In this document: piece after piece, positions 1 to 13,500 of the stretch
Position numbering within the stretch: position 1 is the stretch's first letter
How the letters are laid out: each line of letters opens with the position of its first letter
NCBI RefSeq assembly: GCF_010389155.1
Contig: NC_057767.1
Span: 26,857,723-26,921,722 of the forward strand
Source: Erigeron canadensis
Taxonomy: Eukaryota > Streptophyta > Magnoliopsida > Asterales > Asteraceae
DNA: 64,000 nt
Reading direction: 5' to 3'
The notes under the pieces: generated by a model
What the model was told of the DNA's origin: nothing
Database searches by the model: none
The model's input: the letters and a program-made list of their open reading frames with translations, nothing else
Translations under genes and position numbers: made by a program

Positions 1-1
1 A

Positions 2-250
2 GAATTGGATTTCAGATCATATTGGTGTTCGAGCGTATGTGGGTTGTCTTATAACAAAGTTGATTTTGGATGGGGAAACGCCATGGGTGCCACATTTGCA
101 ATTAGATCGATGTCGATGAGGGGTTTTCTGCTGGGGGATACTCCTGATGGCAATGGTATCGAAGCACTTGTCATTTTGGAAAAAGAAGACATGGACATAT
201 TTGAAAATGACAAAGAGATGCTTTCATTTTGCCAAATTAAGCAGGTTTAA
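2..250 (+). CDS. BAHD acyltransferase, C-terminal exon (partial, cut by window edge)
   Basis: The reading frame is open from the window edge to a TAA at 248-250. It encodes about 82 residues of the C-terminal domain of a BAHD acyl-CoA-dependent acyltransferase. The diagnostic structural motif DFGWG is at 62-76. It is followed by a region typical of the family ending in an acidic stretch and a short hydrophobic tail. BAHD enzymes are cytosolic and transfer acyl groups from CoA thioesters to alcohols or amines in specialised metabolism. The catalytic HXXXD motif would lie upstream, outside the window. The tail resembles the vinorine-synthase/acylsugar-acyltransferase-like clade, but the substrate cannot be inferred. 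No start codon is visible. Confidence 0.85.
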   Translation, partial: ELDFRSYWCSSVCGLSYNKVDFGWGNAMGATFAIRSMSMRGFLLGDTPDGNGIEALVILEKEDMDIFENDKEMLSFCQIKQV

Positions 251-714
251 ATCTTTTTGTTGTTCTAAAATATATGGAATATTTGTTTATGTATCAATGG
301 AAACACATACAGATAGGAATGAATTTTAAGACTTGTTTTGTTTTTTTCTTTTACTTTTTATTAATCTGAAATTACAAGCCCAATTGCTTATCTATCCTGA
401 CTTGATTTGATTTATTAATATTTCTATCTTTTCTTTTATCCGTTTTTCTAAAGAACGTGGGATATCACGTGAAGTATTATGGATTATTATGAGGTTCAGT
501 GTAGTGCGGTTACTCTAACAAGGACAAACAAGCTTAAGTCCTCGTCATCCTGTGACAAACGATATCGAGATACCAGCCAAACATCAACCAGTACCCATCT
601 ATCCGACGATGGGAACAAGGTGGTTCCACCCACTACATGTTGTTCGGATTCACTTTCTTTTTTTTTCTTTTTTTCTCGATTATTAGTTATGTTGGGGAAC
701 GTGGGGTATTACAT
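251..714. other. 3' flank of BAHD gene, no gene seen
   Basis: AT-rich sequence after the BAHD stop, probably 3' UTR and intergenic DNA. An open frame at 479-817 has low-complexity translation and runs into the GAGCTC-rich repeat, so it is not called as a gene. Confidence 0.5.
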
Positions 715-730
715 ACCGTATCTAGTATCT

Positions 731-1179
731 AGGGCTGTTAACGAGCCGAGCTTTTATCAAGCTCGAACTCGAACTCGAGGTCGATCGAGTCGAACTATTA
801 TCGAACTCGAGCCATAAAATCAAGCTCGAAATAATTATCGAGTCGAGCTCGAGCTTTACATAGCTCGACTCGAATACTTATCGAACTTTTCGAGCTTTTA
901 ATATATTATTTATTTATATGTATCTATAATACTTTAGTAGTCAAGTCCCGTCAAGCTTTCTGAGATTTTAGAGTTTCGAGCTGAGTTCGATCCATATTTA
1001 TTGACATAACAAGCTAAGGTCGAGGCTTTTTCGAGCTTGTCGAGCCGAGCTCGGGCCATATTTTACTATACCGAGTCAAGCTCGAGCCTACATACTGAAA
1101 ACTCGTCGAGCTATCGAGCTGAGCTCGAGCCTACCAGTTTCTCTTCGAGCCGAGCTCGAGCTCCTCGGTAACACCCCTA
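731..1179. mobile_element. hAT-like non-autonomous element built of GAGCTCGA-type degenerate repeats
   Basis: The segment is dense in degenerate GAGCTCGAGC and TCGAGCTCG words on both strands. Its ends are imperfect inverted repeats: left TAGGGCTGTTAACGAG, right (reverse complement) TAGGGGTGTTACCGAG, 14 of 16 matching. The octamer ACCGTATC lies just right of the element (1180-1187) and again at 715-722, eight bases outside the left end, which could be a displaced 8-bp target duplication as made by hAT elements. No ORF of interest is present. Family assignment is an inference from end sequence and target-site length. Confidence 0.5.
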
Positions 1180-1187
1180 ACCGTATC

Positions 1188-1594
1188 ACAAGATAAAAAC
1201 ATGAACTGTTGCGAGCAGAGAATTTGTATAGAGCGCATGTCACTTCGGGTCAGAACACGTTTGTACTTACATGGGACTACGGGTCAAAAAGATATCCAGC
1301 CATGAAGGTTTACCCGTCAACACATTGCACGAGGACTTCTCTTAATCAATACGTTTAAACAAGATCGCAGCAAGAAAAACATGCACAGGCATGGCTCATA
1401 GCAACCATTATGGTGTTTCTAGGGAAATTGTAGTCTCAATGCCAGACTATTTATATACATTTTTCGTATGTGTACGCATCAAACTCTAGGAAATTCTATT
1501 GACTAACTCACTATGTTGGTCAGATGACCAAGTTTGGAAAATAAAATGGTTAGCACCTCCCCTTATCGTCAATGTTGAAAATTTTTTGTAAGGC
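1188..1594. other. Probable 3' UTR and downstream region of the ABCA1-like gene
   Basis: This stretch lies immediately downstream of the ABCA1 stop codon on the minus strand. No other coding signal was seen. The poly(A) site was not identified. Confidence 0.4.
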
Positions 1595-4500
1595 TCATGG
1601 ATTGGCAGCAAAATGGCTGAAAATGGTTTCAAGTGTTGATTGGCTTATGCTATATTCTGCAATCCCTAGTCGATTTCTGCATGAAATGAAATTTAGCCAG
1701 AGAAGGTGATGTCAAAAAGAAAATTTAGATATAGGAAACTATAAGATGACCTGTTTTGCTCTATGAGTCCAAAAACATCAGCAAGTGAGAAATCTTCACC
1801 ACGTGGCAACTGCAATATACGAAGAGTGAGTAACACTTGCTGTATAATATAATGACTTAATGAGTGCTACATGAACTTGTATTAGATATTGAATCTTCTT
1901 TGTCTTCTCAACTCAGAAGATTTAGAAAATTTAGATTGACAACATGAGAATAGAAGAGCAAACTGCACAGGAAAAATATTCAACTTTACACCACCTGCTA
2001 TACAACGTATTGGGATCTATAAAACTGACATGGTTTTTTTATTCCGAAATATTACCACCCCTCGCCTCTCCTAAACCTGCAACCTCATTTAATCACATGG
2101 AGCACCAACACAATGAAAACCAACATCTAAACTCACAACTCATAATGATGGTATTTTTGGGTGAGAGATGGGGGAGGGCCAGGGGGTGAGAGGGCTTGAG
2201 ATCACAGGTGCAGTGGCCGGCGAATAAAAGTCAGAGACCATATTCGTGAAGGTTACTGATATACAACAGATGCCGCATAAACATCGGCCTGATATCAGGT
2301 CATCCATCACATTAAATAGTAACAAGTTAAATACAAAAAAAGGACGCCTTTATGTGCAAAAGATGTAGAGTTGAATCTGAGTTGAATACGTTCCTGTGTA
2401 CTTCAAAAATAAGTAGGAAATGAGAAAAGGGAATTGTCACAAAAGTAATGAATATATGGTACTGATATGATCCCACATCGGCCAAGTATGGGATTGGTTG
2501 GTGGTTTATAAGCCTAGGTGTCCCCTCCTCCTTTGAGCTAGCTTTTGGGAGTGAGTTCTACACCTAGCTTATGACATGATACGAGCCTATTATGGGATGG
2601 GTTCGTATCAATTGGTATCAGAGCTAGCCCTACCTTTCGAGGTTCTAACGCTCGGAGTGGTGGCCTATGGACTGGTGGCTTGGACCCAAGGAGAAGGGTG
2701 CCAACCGTGACCAACATAGCCGTGACCAACGAGGACGTTGGCTCTTCAAAGGGTGGGGTATTGATATGATCCCACATCGGCCAAGTATGGGATTGGTTGG
2801 TGGTTTATAAGCCTAGGTGTCCCCTCCTCCTTTGAGCTAGCTTTTGGGAGTGAGTTCTACACCTAGCTTATGACATGATACGAGCCTATTATGGAATGGG
2901 TTCATATCAGGTACCTGATATTTAACACTTAATCCATTGCAACCTTGAGAAGTTGCTCCAGGAAATGAAGCTACAACAAATGAATCTATCATTGAGAATT
3001 TCTCTTTTGCTAACCACCATTCTGAGAATATTGGTAGCGGCAAACCACCTACATGTGTCAACCAGCAGCTAGTCATTTTTGAGATCCATAGAAATAAACA
3101 AAAGATATAATTCAAAATGAATTACCACCAAAACCTTGATTAAGAAACACCATAATCTAATAAAGCAATACAAGTAATAGATATAGTGTGTGTGTGTGTG
3201 TGTGTGTATTAGAAAGTACCATCACGGGCCAACTGCTCAGTTAATTGCTCGTTAGAAGAACCACCAGACCCATGGTTATTTGTAAGGGTCCTTATACTTT
3301 CCTCATTGCCAAGCCAGCGTCCAATCAAAATTATCATATCTCTTGACAAACTAATCTCTGTGGCTAAGGCATCTTCAGATGTTATGGAATCATCCCCCCG
3401 AATACAAACTTCAAGGTCACCAAATATACTCCTTGGATGAGAAGGAAAGTCAAATAGCCTTTCTTGAATCATTTGACAAAAATTTTCCAAGTCAACAGAG
3501 CTAACGTCAGTAGGTTTAACCTAAGGATCACAAATAATGATGGTAGTTTAAAACACAAACACGAATACCATAAGAACACAATAATCATGATTCAATCATG
3601 AATTACGTACCTCTAATTCAAGATGATTCCCAAATCGTGTTTTTAGATGCTGTGGACTGCCGATACATCTTAGCTTCCCCCCAACCTTAATGCATATCAA
3701 ATGGGATTAGTAGATGCAGGCATTTAAAACCATAGATGTCAAATAAAATAAAAGATTACTACCATTATTCCAATTCTTGTGCAAAGTGCTTGAGCTTCAT
3801 TCATGCTATGAGTAGTTAGAATAACAGCTGTCTTTCCACTTCTAGTTGATAAACGAGATATAACTTCCCACATAAAACGTTTTGCAATCGGATCCATTCC
3901 TAGAAATCATCATACATGTCAAACCGTAAACACAAAACTCCTATATCTATAACATGTAACACGTAGAAATGGAATTATGCAAGAGTATCAAGTACCTGTA
4001 GAGGGCTCATCCAAGAATACAATAGGAGGATCTCCAATCATTGCAATTGCAACAGATAACTTGCGTTTGTTACCCCCACTTAAAGTAAACGATTGTTTAG
4101 AGGCATGCCTTAACAAGTCAAACTCTAATAACTTATCCATTACGACCTGCCAAGTGTGTACCAAATGTAACGTCTCAATCAAATAAACCAATAATTTGAC
4201 CAAGAATTGTGATTTTTATGGAACAACCAGGTAACGCGTACATTATCTAGCAGGTAATCTGGGACACCTTTTATTCTCGCATAAAGCTCAAGATGTTCTT
4301 GGACAGTCAAAAATTCTAGCAGCGCATCAAACTGTGGACAATACCCAATCTGAAATACAATTTATTCAGCAATGATTATAAGTACAATCTCAGACTCTAT
4401 ATATGAAGTCTGATACTGAAAAGAAGTGAGAATACAATTGACGTACAAGCTGGCTAGCAGCTTTGGGGTTTAGTCGCATATCTTGACCAAAAATGAATGC

Positions 4501-7500
4501 AGTTCCAGCACTCGGACATACTTCTCCTGCAAATAATGATGCACATATTTACCGAAAGAGGCTAATTATCAGTAAATATGTAAAATACCCAGTGGGGTAA
4601 GAATATACAAGATACTTGTCAACCAAAATCGTTGCCATTTTAACTTGTACCTGATAGCATAGATAGAGTAGTGGTCTTCCCAGCTCCATTTGTTCCCAAA
4701 AAGCCAAAACATTCACCTTCTTGCACTGAGAAAGTAAGTGAATGGACAGCCACTTTCTTACCATGGTTCCTCCCTCCAGGGAAGACCTAGTATACAAGAT
4801 ACATCAGCAAACTGATTGCATATTTTCAATATAATATAATAAAGTAAAAGTACCTTCCTAAGATTACGTAGGTAGATGATGGCTTTATCGATGGAACCTG
4901 AAAGAACCCTACTTCTTTCAGTTCGGACATCTATATCTTCATCAAGATCAATAGCAGCACTTTCTGTTGAAGATCTCAAAAGGGGTTCAGAATAGGCATC
5001 AGAAAAAGTTGGACTAGTTCTTCTGAAACTTCTTAGGAAGTCTTTTATAGCAAAAAAACTTAATTTGTGTGGGGGGAAAATCTCGAGCCCAAGTGTCAAG
5101 AGAAAATAAATGATGCCCTGTCACGTTATACGAAAACACATATGTAAGGTGATTTCAATCTACATCAAACGAAACTAATGTGGCATCAATGACATTTAGC
5201 TCGAAAAGTAGCAAAATACTAAAGGTCCTTAGTCAAGAAATCATAAATGCACCTCCGCAGCAAGATAACAAATAGATCCACCAGATACATTCCACCCAAA
5301 ATATCCGTTATTTGATCCAACTTTCATTCCTTGGCGTAGCAGAGCTAATGAAGCTAGTCCATCAGCAAAGCAAAAGGATGGAGATAATCTGAAGAAATTC
5401 TGGTCGAATAATTTTTATAAAATTGTCAGAGAAACTAATTCACTATGTGCTACGGAGTATTTTATTTACTGGCAAATTATATGGTACTGAGAATGATATG
5501 TACTGAAAAATTACAATGCATTCCAACCTTGAGAAAGGAATTCAAGTCTTGAGTTGCGGGTATCAATCCCATAATGAATGACATTACCATAAGAATGATC
5601 CCCGTGAAAAAGTGAGCCAAGAGTACCACATTCTGCAAATATAACAACAAAACAAGTCAGTATGAACAAAAAAATATTCACAATGTCATGCAAAGATTTT
5701 AAAGAAGCATACCTGTGCCATGCTGTGTTCCGAAAAGAAGAAGGTTAGACAGTATGTTGAAGATGCAATTGCAGCACCATATTCCAACAGAATGAGGACT
5801 GTAGGCAATAGAGAACCACTTCCAATGAACTGTTCTAAGCCTACAAAAACAAAAATTTATAGATTTGGGATTAGAATAGCTATTATATGCACAAATACTA
5901 CTGATATATATATATATATATATATATACTTACAATATGCTTTATAAATGCCGAAATGGTACATCAAATGAGAATATGGAGACTTACCAAAGATGTAAAA
6001 GAGAACCATAGCAAAAGAGGAAGGGACTAAGAAACTTATGAAATCCCAAATATATGTTGATATCCAATAAGATAATATAGATACCTGAATGTTAGTAACG
6101 TTGACCAAGTTAAAGATTAAATTGTAAATCACTAATTGCTATTGCAAATGATCTGTTAACTAAAGAGGAGTTAAGAAAACAAACATACCCCACTGATCAA
6201 TTGCTGATGCTTTGCTTTTATTTCACGTTCCTGTATAAGACATTTTACCCGAAGAATAAATCCCATAAAACTTTCTTTTAAATGATAAAGAGGAAAAGAC
6301 ATAGAAGACGTTTGGAGAATGACATACCTTCACAATAGGAACAGCAAATGAAGCAGGAATGAAAGAGAAGGCGATACTCACAATAATAGCCGCAGAAAAT
6401 GCATCCAGGTCCTACAAGAATCATAGAATTAAGAGCTCAAGTACTCAACGCACACTTTAAAAATATATTTTATAAATTATATTTGTAAGAAAGATTCAAT
6501 ATACTTGACGTTGCAGACGCTGGCTTTCTGTCATTGGCAGTGGATGATTACGTGTTTGTATGGTCATGTTTTTATCAAGTGTAGCCAGCCTAAGAATTGC
6601 TGCATTCATTAAATTGATAAAGGTTGGAGCAGCATGCTGACACGTGCTATTGTGAAGAACGGTGTAACCTATACTACCATCATCCTTCTGAGGGTGCATT
6701 ACAATGGCCCCATATCTGCACCAAGATTACCATAGTGATGTTAAGTGTTAGCAATATGGTACTATCAATCTACAATGCTTCCTAACTCCAAAAACTTATA
6801 ACTTATAGAAATGTCGTAATAGCATCATAAATTATGATAAACCCTGATATATCCCAAATGTTTCTCTTGGAAAAAGTAGAAATGAGTTGTGGTACTAAAC
6901 AAACTCAAACTCAATGAAAGAATGATACAATTTAAATTACTGTACCTTGACTCATAGGATTCATTGAAGCTGGACATCAGGTATTCACTCATAGAAAGCA
7001 GGATCGGGCCCAAAGTGGGCCCTGCTGCCTCAATAGCATCTTCTAATGTTGTATTAGGATCAGGAAACCTATATGAGCTCTCTTTAAAAATCTGGATCCA
7101 GCCCCCTTCTATATAATGCGAAACCTGTTTCCAATAGCACACACAATAAAATGATTACTATTATTATTCCACAACCAAAAAGATACAAAACTTTGAGCAA
7201 AAATTAAAGGATACATAAAATAACAAAAAAAAAGGATACCTCCCGTGCTATAGGCAATGATAGATCAAAAGGAATAGGACCACCACCACCTTCACCACTA
7301 AGTAGTGGATTAAAGTTGGAAGTTGTGAAGGTTATGGAGGGTTGATCAGGATGTGACTTTAGTTCGAGAAGAAGAAGACCAATAAACAAAAAAAGAGCGG
7401 GAATTAACAGCTGAAAAACAATTGTTTTTCTGTCTCTCCTTGCAGATATCCATCTCTTTATAAGCAACGCTTTTGAATGTTTCCAGAATGTTGATCTTGT

Positions 7501-10500
7501 AATGAAGGAAGGGCAACAGCAATGCATGCTCAAAAAATTTAACAAGCTCAAGGCTGCATCAAGGAAAAGAGTACAAGCTCTGCCAACCATTGAAAACAGT
7601 ATCCCGAAGATAACTATATAACTTCCAAAAAGTTTGGACTTTGATGTTTTTTCTTCAACATAATCATCAGATGTTTGAGCAGGAGTAGAGTTGGGCAAAA
7701 CACTTCCCTCCATGCCATCTACTTCACTAATGTCACATCCTGCAACTCTTAAGAAAACCTCCTCTAAAGTCGTGACAGATATTCCATAACTTTCTATACC
7801 AAAGTCACTGGGGCCTTCATGTTCCAAGCTTGCTATATGTGGATCTGACTTTGATATGCAGCTTTCAATTTCCCTAAACATGTTCTCAAAAGAAGCGGAT
7901 GATACTAGAGGAAGCTTGAATGAAATCTCGGTGCCAACCTGTACAAAAACCAAGCTAACTAATCCAGATCAGCATGAACAACCATAACATCTCATCTCAT
8001 ACTGTATATATTAGGAAATAAAATCTGAGAAATACCTCGCTCACGCATGTTGCTGATGGAATATGCTTGTAAACAATATCAGCAGCTGCAGAGGCCCCGG
8101 GTGAAGTCTGAAATAATATACACACACCAAATTTAATAATGTGAAAAATTAGTATATTGAAACTGATCCCCAATTAGGAAACTGAAATAAAGCACCTTCA
8201 CCAAAGTAAGAGTATAGCCAACCCCATATTGGTGCTTCAAAAAGAGAGAACTGCACAAAAAAAAGAAAAAAAAAGTATTCTAAAACTTCAGATTTAAATC
8301 CTACTAATTCCTGTATTTCACATTAATTATTAAAAAAGTAAAACTAAAAGAGGAAAAAGGAAAGAAGAAGGGTGAGAGAAACCTTCCACAGCATTTCAAA
8401 GAACCATTGGCCATAATAGCTATCCGGTCTCCAAGTATATCTGCTTCATCCATCGAGTGTGTGGTTAATAATATTATTCTGCCTTTCTTTATTCTTTTTA
8501 TGAGCTGCCATGTCAACCGCATTGAATATGGATCCATTCCACTGGTTGGCTCATCAAGAATAACAACCTAAAGATGAAAAGAATAATAGCAAACGAGTGA
8601 AAAACAAGATAGCAAAAATACACCTCACCTTGTTTCCCACACCTTACCTTACTATCTCCAATCAATGCTATGCCAAGGGACAACTTCCTTTTCATGCCTC
8701 CAGAAAGAGCACTTACAACAGCATTAAGCTTATCTGCCAAACCCACCTAATAGCCAAAGATTTTGAATACAACTATACATGGATTATGGATATTTTACAC
8801 TATGATGAAAAGAAACTACCTAAGCAGATGATGAGATTGTAATCTTTTATCAAGGGAAACGAAATAAAATAGCATTGGAAATAAGGGGATAATGTATCTT
8901 AGTATAGTTCAGATACTAACTTCATCAGCCATTTCAGTTACAATGTGCTCCAGAGATTCCTCATTCACTCCTTTTATATTAGCAAAAATTTCCAAATGTT
9001 CCTTCACCTGGCATAAGAAAAAACTCAAGTCAAGTAACGCCCATAAGAAAATCATATATAAAATATCATGTGGATTTGAATATACCAAACAATGCCCATA
9101 ACCATAAGGTACTAAATAAGCCGCTATCTGGTATATATAGTGTTGAACATAATAGTTGGAGGCACATGCCTTGCACGTGGTTATAAGCAATCTCTATACT
9201 ATATTGGGAACATCACTTGTGATGGAAGTTGATAATAAACTTAAGTTTATTTATTACTTAGTTGGAGAGATAGCTTCTTGAGATTAAATACATAGTTATT
9301 CATTCTTTAACTCTACCTGTGTCGTATTTTCCTACAGTTATGTTGAGCACACTTCGGCACTTGACTGGCTTCTTGTGAAGAGTTCAACCCATTTTATTAG
9401 CTTAGAGTCATGAATGTATCCAATGAATGACAGATAGGGGATTGGAACAATTTCTTGATTGACTTAGTGTGACAGAATAAAATTTTCAAAGTTTCTAGCT
9501 TTCAAGACAGAAATCCATAACGAGGAGCTTACAGCTATAACTTTCATCATCTTTTAGACATTTAAGTAAGAAGCTAAGCAGTGACCTACAAATTCACTAA
9601 ATGTAATAGCTATTACTCCTATTAATGTTACCTAAGCTTGCTTTTTCTATCTTCAATAATTTCACACACTCATTCATATAATTTGATTTACACTAGTCAT
9701 TCAATAAATTGCATGAAAAATTATTAGTAGGCATATCCCTACCTAAAAGCTAATCAATAGTTGAAAGAAATTTTCGAGAACTAACGACAGGAGTTTGGTT
9801 ACCGTCAACTCTGGGAAAAGGATGTCATACTGGGGGCAAACACCTAAATTCTTCCTTATGTCCTTCTGCAAAAACAGAAAATAGATAACAGAATAATAAT
9901 TAATTAATTAATTTTAATAATAATAATAGTAACAGTCGCTTGAACATTAAATATGACATAATTTTCAACAAATCCTATTTATTTATTTTACTTTGTAAAT
10001 GTAATTGTAATAATATGAAGCAAAATGTTTACCATGTCCGTTAAGATACTTTTGCCAAAAACTAAAGCATCTCCAGAAGTCGGAGCAAGAAGGCCAACAA
10101 GCATGGAGATTGTGGTACTCTTGCCAGCACCATTATGTCCTGCAAAACCAATGTGGAATATACATAAATATCTCAAGCAGGCCTAATATTTTGTGTATAT
10201 CATCTAATATGAGGTGGGCAAGAAGTAAAAAGCAATGAAGCTACCGAGAAGTGCAAGTATCTGGTTTTCATATAATGTAAGCTGTAGAGAATCAACAGCA
10301 CAACACTCTCCCTTGTTGCTACGATATACCTTGTGCAGATTCCTAACTTGGATGCATCTGCAACAAAAAACTAGGATGTAAAAAAGTTGCTCTCCCAAAA
10401 ACCATGGATGCAAGAAAATTACCAACCTGCCATCCACCTCTTGTTGTTTCATATCTAAGCTTATTGCTTCCATTGTTGATCGAGAAGAACACTTTTCTTG

Positions 10501-13500
10501 AGAATGCTCATCACTGTTACTTTCTAAGCTGGAAAAAAATTGTCTACTGGTACTTTTTTTCCTCCAAAAGCCTTTTGGGAAGATGAAGTTCCATGGGTAC
10601 ACAAACCCATTCTCCTTGTGAAGAACCTAATAAAGTACATCTGTACATGTTAAAAACTATCCCTTAACACACTCTAATGCATTAATAATTTCCCCACAAG
10701 TACTCTTGATGAGATGCTGATCTTATATTGGTAGCTACAGCTTCCATTGCAATTGATATGAAATGCTAAAAATATACCTTGTTCAGATAAAGGCCAATTG
10801 CAAAATACAATATAGAGTCGAAAATCATCATAACGAGACAGACTAAAAAGCACACTCCAGAAGACGCCTACAGGGTACAAACAGTGTCAAATTACATATG
10901 CAAAATGCAATGAACACAACTTATTGAAGTGGAAAACATATAGAAGATACCCGCCAAATGTTGCTCCAACGAAGTCCAACATGTGCACGCTCATAATCAG
11001 CAAAATTGACGGAGCCTAAAGCAAATGCTGTAGGTGAAAGCAAAGAAGCTACTATCTTTACAACCCTAAAGGCAAACAAAAATACCATGAACATATACAT
11101 CATTGAAAAAACCATTGCCCTGATTTCATTTCTCAACGACTTACATAGAAACAGCTTCATCATTCACTGTGTAGTAGGGAAAGAAAGCGCCAAGAAAAGT
11201 AAGAGTTCCAACTGCTACAGCTGATTTTGCTCGTGTGAAGAAAGTAGAGATCAGAAATGATAGCATTATGGCACTGAACCCGAACAGAAAGAAATACATG
11301 AACACCAATGACTTATCACTGTACTGAAAGAGTGTGCCTATTGTACAAACAGTGATGATTGCTGCTGAAAGTGCAAACTGTCAAAAATAAATAGATAAAT
11401 AAAAAACAGATGGCAATCTTTTATAATGGAATAACAAACCCTTTGGATAATAAAAGAATCACCTGTACAGCATATGTAATAAACCACGAAAGATAGAATA
11501 TCTCATCCTTCAGTCCCATCATGTAAAGCCCTTCCTGTATTTTCTGCTCCTGAGGTATTCCAGTGCAAATCAAACTAAGTTTAGAACATTCTGAAGCAAC
11601 AAATATACATATAAAATTAAGGTGGCAAGATAGGCTAGCAGCTAGGTTTGATAACAGGTCAGAATGGGTAATGTTTGAAACAGGATGGGTCGGGTTGATT
11701 CATAGACTCCTTTTTGTCCAGCTGTTTTAGAAAAACCTTATAGATAATTAAGGTAGTACTTGTGATAATAAAAGCAATATTATAGCAATAATAACAAAAA
11801 CTATCCAATAAAACAATTTAAGAGAGTCTATACAATTGAAGCCAGACTTTGGACAACTGTTAACATGTTCAGCCCATTTGACGAGTTTCCCGTTTAGACA
11901 TGGGTTTATTTGAACCATTTAAGATTAAACAAGACCCTATCAACCCATATATAAGACCTTTAATATATAACAAAGTGGAATTAAATAGGCATATACAGTT
12001 AACATAGAAATAATTATCAATATATCCAACCTTCTCAAAAACCGAATAGCTTATCAGGCGAGAAACTGGAAAAAGAAACCCTAATAAGTACCTATCATAA
12101 CAAACAATGTCAATTAGAAAAAAAGATCTTTCTGGTAGAGCCTAAAATATCAACTAGAATAATATTATTAATACAAGTTCATGGAATCAAACATAAAGTA
12201 AAGATACATACAGGACCCCCATCACCTCCTTGATGATGGACTGGAACTCATCATCAGTATATTCACGAGTTGGAAATGGAGCTATCGTTATGGTTGATGG
12301 TGTGAATTGACTCCATGGTGTCTTGAGTGGGTCTATTGCATTCTCACTTACTAAATTAGTTTCCTTTTGTTGGGCATAAAAAATAATATACGAATCCATA
12401 ACCTGTTGGAGCTGCAAAAAGAGATTTATAAGCTATTAGAGCAACATAAACCTCATTAAGCAATATCCTCATCTAGCATAGTAGCATGTAAGTGTGTAAG
12501 TCAACTAACAGAGTTCACTTACAGTTAAAAACCCGCTGTAGCCATACTGCAAAATTGGTATCTGATTAAGGCCCAATTCCAAGTCATTAAGATACGGGCC
12601 ATTTATATCCATGATGCTTTTTACATCCGGAAATCCTGAAAAAGCCCATGTGTGGTTGAGCCGAATGCTATAGTCATATAAGTAAGGACCTTGTCCATGA
12701 AACACTATTGCTCCTTTGATTTTTGGATGTGAACAATTCCTATATAAAGTGTAAATATAACTCTTAAGTTACCATATATCCAGTGAGGAGAGCTAATTTA
12801 TATTCAATCACACTTTACGTTTGAGCCAGAATATGCAAACAAGACAGAAAGAAGGATTTACTCACTTTACTTCACTGCAATCAGCATAGGTATTTGATTT
12901 TAGATACATCTCCAGCTCTAGTTCATCTTTGTATAGTTTTGTAACCAGCTGCAAATACGACAAAGTAGCCAAACGTAAGAACCACCTTATCACCATTAAC
13001 ATAAATTTTACTTATAACTCTTTCCACAAAAAAAACGATTAAACATATAATTCCTTTGATATGGTAAAAGACCTCGAGGCACACAATTTTAGACAGTCCC
13101 AAAAAAAATTTGCCAAAAACTTATTTACTGGATACGAAACCAAATCTACAAACAGAACAGAATATGTAACCAACCAAGGTTTGAAAGATAAGAACATTTA
13201 ACATTCAATTAACATTGAGTAATTCAAAGGCATATGAAATCAGCGAAGTCGTAACAAGATCATGAAGATGTAAGTGAAGGTAGATAACAAATTTCAAAAA
13301 CGGAAGTATCAGACCAGCATACCTTCATCAATGGGAATTTATATGACAAAACGTTTATCATTGTCCTTGTATCACTCGTGTTAGGGGCAAAAGCCAAATA
13401 TTCACCATTAGCAAACAATGATTCCAGCACTTGATTAAAAGTTGGGGAGATATCACTCTTCCCGACTTCCACATATGTATCTTTCTTAATGTACCTATAA

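Noticed and set aside
479..817. 112-aa open frame
   Set aside because: Translation is Ser/Thr/Phe low complexity, crosses a T-rich run and enters the GAGCTC repeat; no homology signal.
1944..2325. Open frames near the 3' end of ABCA1
   Set aside because: They lie inside the ABCA1 intron between 2914 and 1812 and have no recognisable product.
2463..2909. Cassandra-type TRIM with 5S rRNA promoter
   Set aside because: The LTR has a CCCACATCGG start but no 5S box A/IE/C array that I can recognise.
2538..3115. Minus frames reading through the TRIM as an alternative C-terminus of ABCA1
   Set aside because: The true C-terminal exons were found at 1811-1751 and 1678-1595, with homologous sequence and splice sites; the TRIM is intronic.
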